Below are positions 1-5,853 of a DNA stretch of 5,853 nt, in pieces. The stretch spans positions 1 to 5,853 of the forward strand of contig CALFUE010000065.1 of the NCBI GenBank assembly GCA_937916345.1, read 5' to 3'. Positions within the stretch are counted from its first letter, which is position 1; each line of letters starts with the position of its first letter. A program made the translations under genes and the position numbers. Under the pieces are notes generated by a model. It was not told the origin of the DNA and made no database searches. It saw only the letters and a program-made list of their open reading frames with translations. This DNA is from an uncultured bacterium (lineage in GTDB: Bacteria > Bacillota > Clostridia > Lachnospirales > Lachnospiraceae).

Positions 1-20
1 ATACGACGCTCTTCCGATCT
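1..20. other. Residual Illumina TruSeq adapter (not genomic)
   Basis: These 20 bases match the 3' end of the TruSeq read-1 adapter (…ACGACGCTCTTCCGATCT) at 19 of 20 positions. The only mismatch is base 2 (T instead of C). The adapter reads toward the insert, so genomic sequence begins at base 21 and base 1 is a contig end. On the minus strand the adapter stays open in the galactanase frame and would add about seven false residues (roughly GDRKSVV) to the C-terminus of that partial protein. Confidence 0.95.
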
Positions 21-1042
21 CCGTGCCAATAGGTGTAATATGAAAGGCCGAGCACATCATAATCAACCGAGGCATCCTTAAGCATCTGCATCAGACCGTC
101 TATCTGATCGTAATTTGCGGGATTGGTGAAGTGTATCACGGATGTGATATCCTTTGAGTAAGCACTTGAGATGTCCCTCACCGCGTCAGCGCCATCGGCA
201 AAGAGGAGCATCGCTTTGTTTATCCCCTCACCGCTCATTCCGAAATTTGTCTCATTTCCGACCTGAACCATACACACATCTACCCCCTGGGTCAGGAGCG
301 AATCCAGACTGTCGTAGGTGAAATCGTAGAGAGCCTGCCTCTTCTCGTTAAAGCTCAATTCCTTCCATGCCTTCGGGCACACCTGTCTGGTGGGGTCTGC
401 CCAGAAATCCGAATAATGGAAGTCTATTGAGACTTTCATGCCGTTTTCCGTAGCCCGTTTTCCGAGAGCGATGGCATTATCCAGATCACAGTTTCCTCCG
501 CCGTAGCCGTTGCCGTCTTCATCGTAGGGATCGTTCCAGATGCGCAGCCTGATATAATTCACTCCGCTCTCTGCCATTATGGCAAAGACATCCTTCTCAT
601 TCCCTTCATAATCGTAGTACTTTGCTCCGGAATTTTCTATGGCAGTCACCTCAGATGCATCGATACCCAAAATGAAATCATCCTGGATATCATCCACAGG
701 CAGAACACAGACATCCCAGTCCTCCTCTCCCTGCGGCATATCATAGCTCACACTGCTCAGAGCCTTAAAGGTCTTGCCTGTCCCGGAGCGCCTTTTGACT
801 TCAAACGCCAGCTCTTCGGCTCTTTCTTCACTCGCCTTTTCGTTTGCGGCCGCAAGCTCCGCAAAAAGATCCTTTGTCTCAGTCTCGGTTCCAGTCTCAC
901 CGGCGCTCTCCGCTGCTTCTTCCTTTGGGGTTTCCACGGTATCATTTTTTATTTCCGCTCCCCCGCCCGATCCGCAGGCACCCACGCAAAGGGCTGCCGT
1001 AAGCACCGTTGCCATGATCAGATTTTTTTTACGCATCATCAT
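21..1042 (-). CDS. Secreted lipoprotein arabinogalactan endo-beta-1,4-galactanase, GH53 (3' end missing)
   Basis: The family hydrolyses internal beta-1,4-galactosyl bonds in galactan and type I arabinogalactan side chains of pectin. The first 340 codons are present. Residues 1-23 form a lipoprotein signal: basic MMMRKK, a hydrophobic core, then lipobox VGAC with C23 as the lipidated cysteine, so the enzyme is probably tethered to the outer membrane face of the cell. Residues 24 to about 122 are an acidic, Glu/Ala-rich spacer of no recognised fold. GH53 begins near residue 123 (FILGID) and shows the family landmarks NYIRLRIWNDPYD, GGGNCDLDNAI, DFHYSDFWADP, VQVGNETN and SYYTYWHG. E264 in QVGNE is the expected acid/base catalyst. 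The nucleophile Glu, about 110 residues further on in the family, lies beyond the contig end. ATG codons at 1042, 1039 and 1036 are all in frame behind an AGGAGGAGGG ribosome site; 1042 is used here. The start lies inside the end of the zinc-ribbon gene. The family call is firm; exact substrate is inferred. Confidence 0.93.
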
Positions 1043-2237
1043 TTCCCTCCTCCTCATCACGCTCATCAGCCATATCATCGTTCAGATAAATATAATTTAC
1101 CCTCTGAACATTTGACCGGTTTCCATATTCATCCACATATATCACATTAAATACATTGTTGCCCTCCAGCGCATAGACCGGAGCTATGTATTTCACACCG
1201 TTATTTTCGGGGCTTGAATTCCAGCTGTAATAAGCCGTCAGTCCCTCCGGAACATCCACCGTGATACTGAAAGCCTGATTGTACTCGCCGCTGTCAGGAT
1301 AGACCACCGGCATGGGAACCTGATAGACGGTGCTGAGATAATACCTGAAGACAGCGACACGGCTGCTCAGACCGTATTCATTGATGCAGTATGTATAGAC
1401 AGCATTCTCTCCCGCCATAAGTTCAAATTCATCGTAAGATGCCCCTACAGACCTCTCCAATACCGGCTCTGTCTCACTCGAGGAATAACACAGCAAATCC
1501 GATTCATCGCAGAAAACGCTCACCTTATCGGAAGGCCTGGGGTTTTCGCTCACCTCACCGAACACCGGCGCGTTTGGCCTGAATTTGTCGAGCAGCCCCA
1601 TCAGCTTTTCTTCGCCGGAATCGTTTATCGTTTCTATCAGCATCTTCAGCTCTGCCGTATCCCCTCTTCGGTCATAGGTATCAAGCAGTCTGGAATAGTA
1701 ATCTCTCTGATCGGAAAGATACCCCTGCGTAAGTGCTATCTCCAAGAGTGACTCTATAATCTCCAGGGATCTGTCCTCGTCACCCATTCCATCAGAGATC
1801 TTTAAGCCTCTGTAAAGAAGCTCATATCTCTCGTTCTCTGATGCATCCTCTATCTCGCTTAAATATTCAAGAGCCTGATCGTAGTATTTTTTTGCCTCAC
1901 CGTAATTCTTGCCGGTCAGCTCTTTATCAGTCATGTAAACCGACTTCTCGTATTTATCTCTCGCACTATCCGAGATGCCTGAAATATATAAAAGCATTCC
2001 CCCCACCAGCAACACCAGTATGATGACAGCGGAAAGGATCAAAAAAATATTTCTTTTTCCATGACTTTTATTTTTATTCCCGCTTTCGGCAGATGTGTCC
2101 TCAGATGCTTTGTCCTCGAAAAAGATACCGTACTCGAAATCATCACTCTGGGTTATCTCACCAACCGGCCTCCCGCAGATATTACAGAATATACTGTCGT
2201 CGGGTACCTCTGCGCCGCAGTTATCACATTTCATCAT
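1029..2237 (-). CDS. Zinc-ribbon membrane protein with extracellular helical and chitobiase-C-terminal-like regions
   Basis: 402 residues, function unknown. Residues 4-21 form a zinc ribbon with two CxxC pairs (C4/C7 and C18/C21) in CDNCG…CNICG. An acidic linker leads to one transmembrane helix at about 64-86, preceded by the basic stretch HGKR, which predicts a cytoplasmic N-terminus and an outside C-terminus. Residues 90-215 are helical and resemble TPR repeats (KNYGEAKKYYDQALEYL). From about 220 to 386 two degenerate beta-rich units resemble the chitobiase/beta-hexosaminidase C-terminal domain; the clearer one is at 309-386 (YPDSGEYNQAFSITV … GNNVFNVIYVDEYGNRS). Three cysteines (C243, C250, C284) lie in the predicted outside part. 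The start is set by the zinc ribbon and by a GGAGA site; ATG 2234 is an equally good alternative. In-frame codons further upstream, to 2327, lie within folD and have no ribosome site. The gene overlaps folD by 4 nt (ATGA) and the galactanase by 14 nt. Domain assignments are by eye; no catalytic residues are seen. Confidence 0.85.
   Translation of the reverse strand: MMKCDNCGAEVPDDSIFCNICGRPVGEITQSDDFEYGIFFEDKASEDTSAESGNKNKSHGKRNIFLILSAVIILVLLVGGMLLYISGISDSARDKYEKSVYMTDKELTGKNYGEAKKYYDQALEYLSEIEDASENERYELLYRGLKISDGMGDEDRSLEIIESLLEIALTQGYLSDQRDYYSRLLDTYDRRGDTAELKMLIETINDSGEEKLMGLLDKFRPNAPVFGEVSENPRPSDKVSVFCDESDLLCYSSSETEPVLERSVGASYDEFELMAGENAVYTYCINEYGLSSRVAVFRYYLSTVYQVPMPVVYPDSGEYNQAFSITVDVPEGLTAYYSWNSSPENNGVKYIAPVYALEGNNVFNVIYVDEYGNRSNVQRVNYIYLNDDMADERDEEEGNDDA
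1045..1054 (-). promoter_or_regulatory. Ribosome binding site of the galactanase gene, inside the upstream ORF
   Basis: On the minus strand this reads AGGAGGAGGG, two overlapping AGGAGG cores, followed by AA and three consecutive ATG codons (1042, 1039, 1036). The spacings allow initiation at any of the three. The same bases encode the Glu run near the C-terminus of the zinc-ribbon protein (…DEEEGNDDA), whose stop is at 1031-1029. This layout suggests translational coupling of the two genes. Confidence 0.8.
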
Positions 2238-3073
2238 CTGTTCTCCAGTGCCTTGACACAATTCGCCATAAGCATCGCGATGGTCATGGGACCTACGCCC
2301 CCGGGCACCGGGGTTATCAATGAGCATTTTTCACTGACTGCATCAAAATCCACATCTCCGCAGAGCTTTCCGTTTTCCATGCGGTGGATCCCTACATCTA
2401 TTACAACGGCGCCCTCCTTCACATATTCAGCGCCGATAAACTTTGGCTTTCCCATTGCCACTATAAGAATATCCGCATTTGACGCGACTTTTTTCAGATC
2501 GGCGGTCCTGGAGTGAGCTATTGTCACCGTGGCATTCTCCCGCAGCATAAGCATGCTCATGGGCTTTCCCACTATATTGCTGCGGCCTATTATACAGGCA
2601 TTTTTTCCCTCTATCTCTACATTACTCCTCTTTAACAGCTCAATGACTCCGTGGGGTGTACATGGCAAAAATCCATCCTTTCCTATGGAGAGATTTCCCA
2701 CATTGCAGGGATGGAAACAGTCCACATCCTTTGATGGGTCGATCGCCAGGAGTATCTTTTCCTCATCGATGTGTTTCGGCAGCGGCAGCTGAACCAGTAT
2801 CCCTATCACCTCAGGATCCTTATTCAAACTGTCTATCAGAGCAAGGAGCTCTTCCTCACCTGTAGCTGCGGTAAGCCTGTGGGAGACGGAACCGATGCCT
2901 ATATATTCACAGGCATTCTCCTTATTTCTGACATAGACCTGGGAAGCAGGATCCTCTCCCACCAAAACCACGGCAAGAGAGCCCCCCTTTCCCTCTGCTT
3001 TAATGGCAGCCACCCGCTCCTTTAACTCGTCTTTTATATTCGATGATATCTTTTTTCCATCTATGAGCTCCAT
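2234..3073 (-). CDS. folD: Bifunctional methylene-THF dehydrogenase / methenyl-THF cyclohydrolase (internal start)
   Basis: 279 residues if started at ATG 3073, the normal full length for FolD. The cytosolic enzyme oxidises 5,10-methylene-THF with NAD(P)+ and hydrolyses 5,10-methenyl-THF to 10-formyl-THF, feeding purine and formyl-Met synthesis. Family motifs, in FolD numbering: ELIDGKKIS at the N-terminus; YVRNK with catalytic Lys51 (E. coli Lys54); VQLPLP with Gln95 (E. coli Gln98); DVDCFHP with Asp118 (E. coli Asp121); the dinucleotide-binding GRSNIVGKP at 163-171; and TPVPGGVGPMT at 254-264. The constant offset of three from E. coli indicates a colinear, complete enzyme. The DVDCFHPC stretch has Cys where DVDGFHP is commoner, as I recall the family. 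AGGAGG with 8-nt spacing precedes the ATG, so FolD can be made alone even though the same frame is open from ftsK. The stop overlaps the zinc-ribbon start. Confidence 0.93.
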   Translation of the reverse strand: MELIDGKKISSNIKDELKERVAAIKAEGKGGSLAVVLVGEDPASQVYVRNKENACEYIGIGSVSHRLTAATGEEELLALIDSLNKDPEVIGILVQLPLPKHIDEEKILLAIDPSKDVDCFHPCNVGNLSIGKDGFLPCTPHGVIELLKRSNVEIEGKNACIIGRSNIVGKPMSMLMLRENATVTIAHSRTADLKKVASNADILIVAMGKPKFIGAEYVKEGAVVIDVGIHRMENGKLCGDVDFDAVSEKCSLITPVPGGVGPMTIAMLMANCVKALENR

Positions 3074-5647
3074 CTGATCGGCCTCCTGAAAGAGTTCATC
3101 ATTTCCATTGTCATCAGCAACGTCCGCCATGGATACAGTGGGATTGGTGCCGGGCTTTCCGCCGGAGGCGTTTCCGAGGCTCTCCACCTTCTGCTCTATC
3201 TCCGAAGAATAGACGGTCTCACCGCACTGCTCCTTGATGAAATCAACCACCTTTCCCACCTCTGAGTCAGAGACAAATGCACCCTGCAGTCTCACCGGTT
3301 TCGGCAGTCCCTGGGGATAATAGAGCATATCGCCCTTTCCGAGAAGCTTCTCTGCACCCACCATATCGAGAATAGTTCTCGAGTCAACGCCGCTTGTCAC
3401 GGCAAAAGCGATACGGCTTGGCATATTTGCCTTTATCAGTCCGGTTATAACATTGACCGAGGGACGCTGGGTAGCGATTATCAGATGGATCCCTGCAGCT
3501 CTGGCCAACTGTGCAAGACGGCAGATGGCATCCTCCACATCATTCGATGCAACCATCATCAGATCCGCCAACTCATCCACGATTACAACGATCTGCGGGA
3601 GCTTTGTCTTTGTGTCATCAGTCCCGGCCAGAGCGTTGTAGCCTTTCATGTCACGGACATTATTTGCAGCAAATTTGTCGTACCGGTCCATCATTTCGCT
3701 GACCGCCCAGTTCAGCGCTCCGGCGGCCTTCTTCGGGTCTGTCACCACAGGTATCAAAAGATGCGGTATGCCATTATATACAGACAGCTCCACCACCTTG
3801 GGATCGATCATGATAAGTTTTACCTCATCAGGTCTCGCGTGGTAGAGTATGGACATTATTATTGTGTTGATACAAACGGATTTTCCGGAGCCCGTTGATC
3901 CCGCGATCAGCATGTGGGGCATCTTTGCGATATCTCCCATAATCACCTTTCCGGCAATGTCTTTTCCGGCGGCAAAGGAAATCTTCGAGTCATGCTTCTT
4001 GAATTCATCCGATTCCACCAGTTCCCTGAACATAACGGGAACAGCCTCCTTGTTCGGAACCTCGATACCTATGGCTGCTTTTCCGGGGATTGGCGCCTCC
4101 ATCCTGATATCAGCAGCCGCAAGATTCAGCTTTATATCATCCGTCAGGTTGATTATCTTTGAGACCTTTATTCCAGGCTCCGGCTGTATCTCATATCTGG
4201 TGACCGTAGGTCCGCAGGTCACCTCGGTTACAGTCACATTTACTCCGAAATTCTTTAATGTCTGCCGCAGTTTCATGGCTGTCTCGTTCAGATATGCCTC
4301 GGAATCCTTTGTTTTGCTATTCTTTAAGGGATTAAGCAGATCGACGGGCGGAAATACATATTTCCCCATATCCTGTGCCTCTGCCTGCGGCTCTGAAAGA
4401 GATTTCGTCTCTTGAAGCTCCGGCGCTCCTGCTGCCGGCTCCGGCTCAAACTCACGCACGGATTTAACCCGTCTTTCCAATTCAGGCTCCTCAGAAATCT
4501 CCGTTTCATGCTCCGCAGAGATCCCAGGTTCAGGCTTCGAAAAGATCTCAGGTTCAGACTCCGAATAGATCTCATGTTCCGGTTTCGAAAAAATCTCAGG
4601 TTCCGGTGTGGGCTCCAGCTCCACAGCCGGGATGTTCTCCTCGTCAAATTTCAGATGAGCCACATTCACGACCCTCTTGCCCCCGGTCTCCGGCTCAAGC
4701 TCCATATACTGATGAAGATCTGAGGCACTGATATCAGAGGCGGATAGCTCAACTTCCCTGAAATCACCTGAATCATCTCTAAAATCAGACTTTTCTTCGC
4801 TGATCTCCTCAAATAAAAGCTCATGGACATCCTTCATGGGAGTTCTCACATAGTCGTCCTCCCTGATCTCCCTCATATCCTCCGAGGGGATGTCCATGGG
4901 TTCATTCCCCCTGTCTTCATTCAAGTCGTCAAAGCTCACTCCTGCGGCAGCCTTTTTTTCCATGCGCAGGACACGGCGTTCCTCCATCCTCTCTTCTATT
5001 CGCTCCTTCGCGCTCTCAACGAACTCTGAACCCTTCTCGACAGAGACATCCCTGACATTCTGTCCGAAACGCCTGAAGACATTCATCAGCGATCTGCCTG
5101 TATAGATAACTACGCAGATCATCATCGCGATAATGTCTATCACAAAAGATCCGACCCTTCCGAAGGCTCCGACACATATCTGACAGAGCAGTCCGCCCAA
5201 AAATCCCCCACCGGTTTTCCCAGTGTATCCGATCAGATAGGATTCGGCTGCATTGTAGGAATCCCTTCCTGTCAAAAGCTCAAAAAACATTGAAAATAAC
5301 ATTGCAAGAACTGCAAGACAGATGACCTTATAGAGAGGAAATCCACCCTTTTTGTCATCATATTTAAAAGTGATCATCATATATGAGACCACCAAAAGAA
5401 CGATGGGGAATACATAAGCCATAATTCCCATCACTCCAAACATAAATCCGCTCACAACAGAGCCTATCACACCGCCCACTCCGAAATTGGAGATAAATAA
5501 AAGGATACATACAGCTATGATCGTAAAAAGAAGCACCTCATCCTTTATGCGGTTACTGATCTTTTGCTCTGAATCTCTTTTATTTCCATCAGTTTTAGCG
5601 GGCAGTCTTCTGTGTTCCTGCCCGTTATCTTTTCTCGCCCGGGTCAT
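2234..5647 (-). CDS. ftsK: FtsK/SpoIIIE DNA translocase lacking gamma domain, fused in frame to FolD
   Basis: 1137 codons. Residues 1-858 are FtsK, the hexameric ATP-driven pump that moves chromosomal DNA through the division septum. Residues about 38-186 hold four or five transmembrane helices. A basic charged helix (205-235) follows, then an acidic Pro/Glu linker to about 430 with an octapeptide repeat at 345-392. The alpha-beta motor covers roughly 431-805: the FtsK alpha region (NVTVTEVTCGPTVTRYEI), Walker A GSTGSGKS at 583-590, Walker B IVVIVDE at 686-692 and TQRPS at 726-730. All look intact. After a short linker, ELFQEA (851-856) is where the gamma winged helix normally starts (KOPS reading, XerD activation; family knowledge), but its LQRRF/NRAAR-type signature is absent. 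Instead FolD begins at M859 and runs complete to the stop. The start has a GGTGA site 6 nt upstream, overlapping the uppP stop. Whether the fused protein is made, or is a deletion or assembly artefact, cannot be decided here. The motor identification is certain. Confidence 0.9.
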   Translation of the reverse strand: MTRARKDNGQEHRRLPAKTDGNKRDSEQKISNRIKDEVLLFTIIAVCILLFISNFGVGGVIGSVVSGFMFGVMGIMAYVFPIVLLVVSYMMITFKYDDKKGGFPLYKVICLAVLAMLFSMFFELLTGRDSYNAAESYLIGYTGKTGGGFLGGLLCQICVGAFGRVGSFVIDIIAMMICVVIYTGRSLMNVFRRFGQNVRDVSVEKGSEFVESAKERIEERMEERRVLRMEKKAAAGVSFDDLNEDRGNEPMDIPSEDMREIREDDYVRTPMKDVHELLFEEISEEKSDFRDDSGDFREVELSASDISASDLHQYMELEPETGGKRVVNVAHLKFDEENIPAVELEPTPEPEIFSKPEHEIYSESEPEIFSKPEPGISAEHETEISEEPELERRVKSVREFEPEPAAGAPELQETKSLSEPQAEAQDMGKYVFPPVDLLNPLKNSKTKDSEAYLNETAMKLRQTLKNFGVNVTVTEVTCGPTVTRYEIQPEPGIKVSKIINLTDDIKLNLAAADIRMEAPIPGKAAIGIEVPNKEAVPVMFRELVESDEFKKHDSKISFAAGKDIAGKVIMGDIAKMPHMLIAGSTGSGKSVCINTIIMSILYHARPDEVKLIMIDPKVVELSVYNGIPHLLIPVVTDPKKAAGALNWAVSEMMDRYDKFAANNVRDMKGYNALAGTDDTKTKLPQIVVIVDELADLMMVASNDVEDAICRLAQLARAAGIHLIIATQRPSVNVITGLIKANMPSRIAFAVTSGVDSRTILDMVGAEKLLGKGDMLYYPQGLPKPVRLQGAFVSDSEVGKVVDFIKEQCGETVYSSEIEQKVESLGNASGGKPGTNPTVSMADVADDNGNDELFQEADQMELIDGKKISSNIKDELKERVAAIKAEGKGGSLAVVLVGEDPASQVYVRNKENACEYIGIGSVSHRLTAATGEEELLALIDSLNKDPEVIGILVQLPLPKHIDEEKILLAIDPSKDVDCFHPCNVGNLSIGKDGFLPCTPHGVIELLKRSNVEIEGKNACIIGRSNIVGKPMSMLMLRENATVTIAHSRTADLKKVASNADILIVAMGKPKFIGAEYVKEGAVVIDVGIHRMENGKLCGDVDFDAVSEKCSLITPVPGGVGPMTIAMLMANCVKALENR
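2242..2246 (-). promoter_or_regulatory. Ribosome binding site of the zinc-ribbon gene
   Basis: GGAGA on the minus strand, 4 nt before ATG 2237 and 7 nt before ATG 2234. It lies within the last codons of folD (…ALENR-stop). The folD stop TGA (2236-2234) overlaps the start in the string ATGATGA, a typical coupled-translation arrangement. This site supports starting the zinc-ribbon protein here and not at the in-frame ATG at 2327. Confidence 0.65.
3082..3087 (-). promoter_or_regulatory. Shine-Dalgarno site for independent folD translation, within ftsK codons
   Basis: A perfect AGGAGG on the minus strand, 8 nt before ATG 3073. In the ftsK frame it forms part of the codons for Q854-E855-A856 (CAG GAG GCC). 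It decides the folD start: the enzyme's homology begins within two residues of this ATG. The FtsK homology ends on the same bases, making this the likely join point between the two genes. Confidence 0.8.
4473..4616 (-). repeat. 24-bp imperfect tandem repeat in the ftsK linker (about six units)
   Basis: On the plus strand, 24-bp units begin at 4473, 4497, 4521, 4545, 4569 and 4593. The clearest four resemble ATCTCAGGTTC-GG-TTCGAAAAG. In the protein they give an octapeptide of the type EIFSKPEP, EIYSESEP, EIFSKPEP, GISAEHET and EISEEPEL over residues about 345-392. The number of units can change without breaking the frame, so this is a plausible length-variable spacer between the membrane domain and the motor. 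Confidence 0.75.
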
Positions 5648-5653
5648 AGTTTA

Positions 5654-5658
5654 TCACC
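5654..5658 (-). promoter_or_regulatory. Ribosome binding site of ftsK overlapping the uppP stop
   Basis: GGTGA on the minus strand, 6 nt before ATG 5647. Its TGA is the stop codon of the upstream uppP fragment. It is a weak site (one mismatch to GGAGA), so ftsK expression may depend on ribosomes finishing uppP. No other ribosome site is visible near this start. Confidence 0.5.
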
Positions 5659-5853
5659 GTATAAAAAACCAGGCCACGATGCTCACGATACCGACGATGA
5701 AGCAATAGACCGAAAAACCAGTAAAACTCTTGTTCTTTACGATCAAAAGCATAACCTTTATACAGATGAATCCGACCACTGCCGCCACCACCGTGCCCAC
5801 AAGGGCGCAGATGATGTAATTTAAAGTAACCGTCGAAAAATCCACATCCTTTA
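5654..5853 (-). CDS. uppP: Undecaprenyl-diphosphatase, C-terminal fragment
   Basis: Only the last 66 residues or so are in the window; the reading frame is open to the right edge, so the GTG at 5845 is probably an internal codon, not the start. UppP (BacA family) removes a phosphate from undecaprenyl diphosphate at the membrane, recycling the lipid carrier for cell-wall synthesis; its loss gives bacitracin sensitivity. The visible part has two hydrophobic helices (IICALVGTVVAAVVGFICI and YCFIVGIVSIVAWFF) joined by KNKSFTGFSVY, which matches the final two helices and the conserved F..Y…G of the family. The catalytic motifs lie upstream, outside the window. Another small multi-helix membrane protein is possible but less likely. 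It ends 6 nt before ftsK, implying a shared transcript. Confidence 0.75.
   Translation of the reverse strand, partial: KDVDFSTVTLNYIICALVGTVVAAVVGFICIKVMLLIVKNKSFTGFSVYCFIVGIVSIVAWFFIR

Noticed and set aside
774..1115. Plus-strand ORF of 113 codons
   Set aside because: It lies opposite the galactanase signal and spacer, has low-complexity Ser/Ala composition and no ribosome site; it is a shadow of the minus-strand gene.
2235..2327. Upstream start (2327) for the zinc-ribbon gene
   Set aside because: The extra 30 residues are out-of-frame folD codons with no ribosome site. The zinc ribbon begins right after the ATGs at 2237/2234, which have a GGAGA site.
2061..2516. Plus-strand ORF of 151 codons
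   Set aside because: It covers the antisense of the zinc-ribbon start and the folD end, both strongly supported by family motifs, and shows no recognisable domain.
3849..4415. Plus-strand ORF of 188 codons
   Set aside because: Entirely antisense to the FtsK motor; the hydrophobic and Ser-rich composition is what reversed motor codons give. No ribosome site.
4473..4616. CRISPR array
   Set aside because: The 24-bp units are directly contiguous, with no spacers, and are coding in the ftsK frame.
4324..4647. Minus-strand ORF of 107 codons, Arg/Ser-rich with repeats
   Set aside because: An out-of-frame reading of the ftsK linker repeat; its repeats merely reflect the 24-bp DNA period.
5654..5845. 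A complete 63-residue membrane protein starting at GTG 5845
   Set aside because: The frame stays open to the window edge and the sequence matches the last two helices of UppP, so it is better read as the end of a longer gene.

Overview
This window looks like the end of a draft contig from a Lachnospiraceae-like Firmicute. Every real gene lies on the minus strand. The inference rests on moderate GC, frequent ATA (Ile) and AGG/AGA (Arg) codons, strong AGGAGG-type ribosome binding sites, and the look of the proteins: a zinc-ribbon membrane protein of a type common in that family, and an FtsK with a long acidic linker. The genus cannot be fixed from the sequence. Bases 1-20 are not genomic. They match the 3' end of the Illumina TruSeq adapter at 19 of 20 positions, so the contig ends at base 21.

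In the direction of transcription (right to left) the layout is: (1) the C-terminal end of undecaprenyl-diphosphatase (uppP, 5853-5654, cut by the window edge); (2) a 1137-codon ORF (5647-2234) in which a membrane-anchored FtsK/SpoIIIE DNA translocase without its C-terminal gamma (winged-helix) domain runs in frame into a complete FolD; (3) a 402-residue membrane protein with an N-terminal zinc ribbon and a C-terminal region resembling chitobiase C-terminal domains (2237-1029); (4) the first 340 codons of a secreted lipoprotein endo-beta-1,4-galactanase of family GH53 (1042-21), cut by the contig end.

The genes are packed without gaps: 6 nt between uppP and ftsK, an ATGA overlap between folD and the zinc-ribbon gene, and a 14-nt overlap between the zinc-ribbon gene and the galactanase. 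I see no terminator, tRNA, CRISPR array or mobile element. The arrangement suggests one transcript. It mixes envelope and chromosome housekeeping (UppP, FtsK), one-carbon metabolism (FolD) and, at the distal end, two surface-exposed products.

The most notable point is the FtsK-FolD junction near 3073-3095. FtsK homology stops where the gamma domain should begin, and FolD starts three codons later, behind a perfectly spaced Shine-Dalgarno sequence that lies inside the FtsK codons. It could be a real fusion or deletion with FolD also made on its own, or an assembly or amplification chimera. The leftover adapter at the contig end is a reason to check the reads before believing it.
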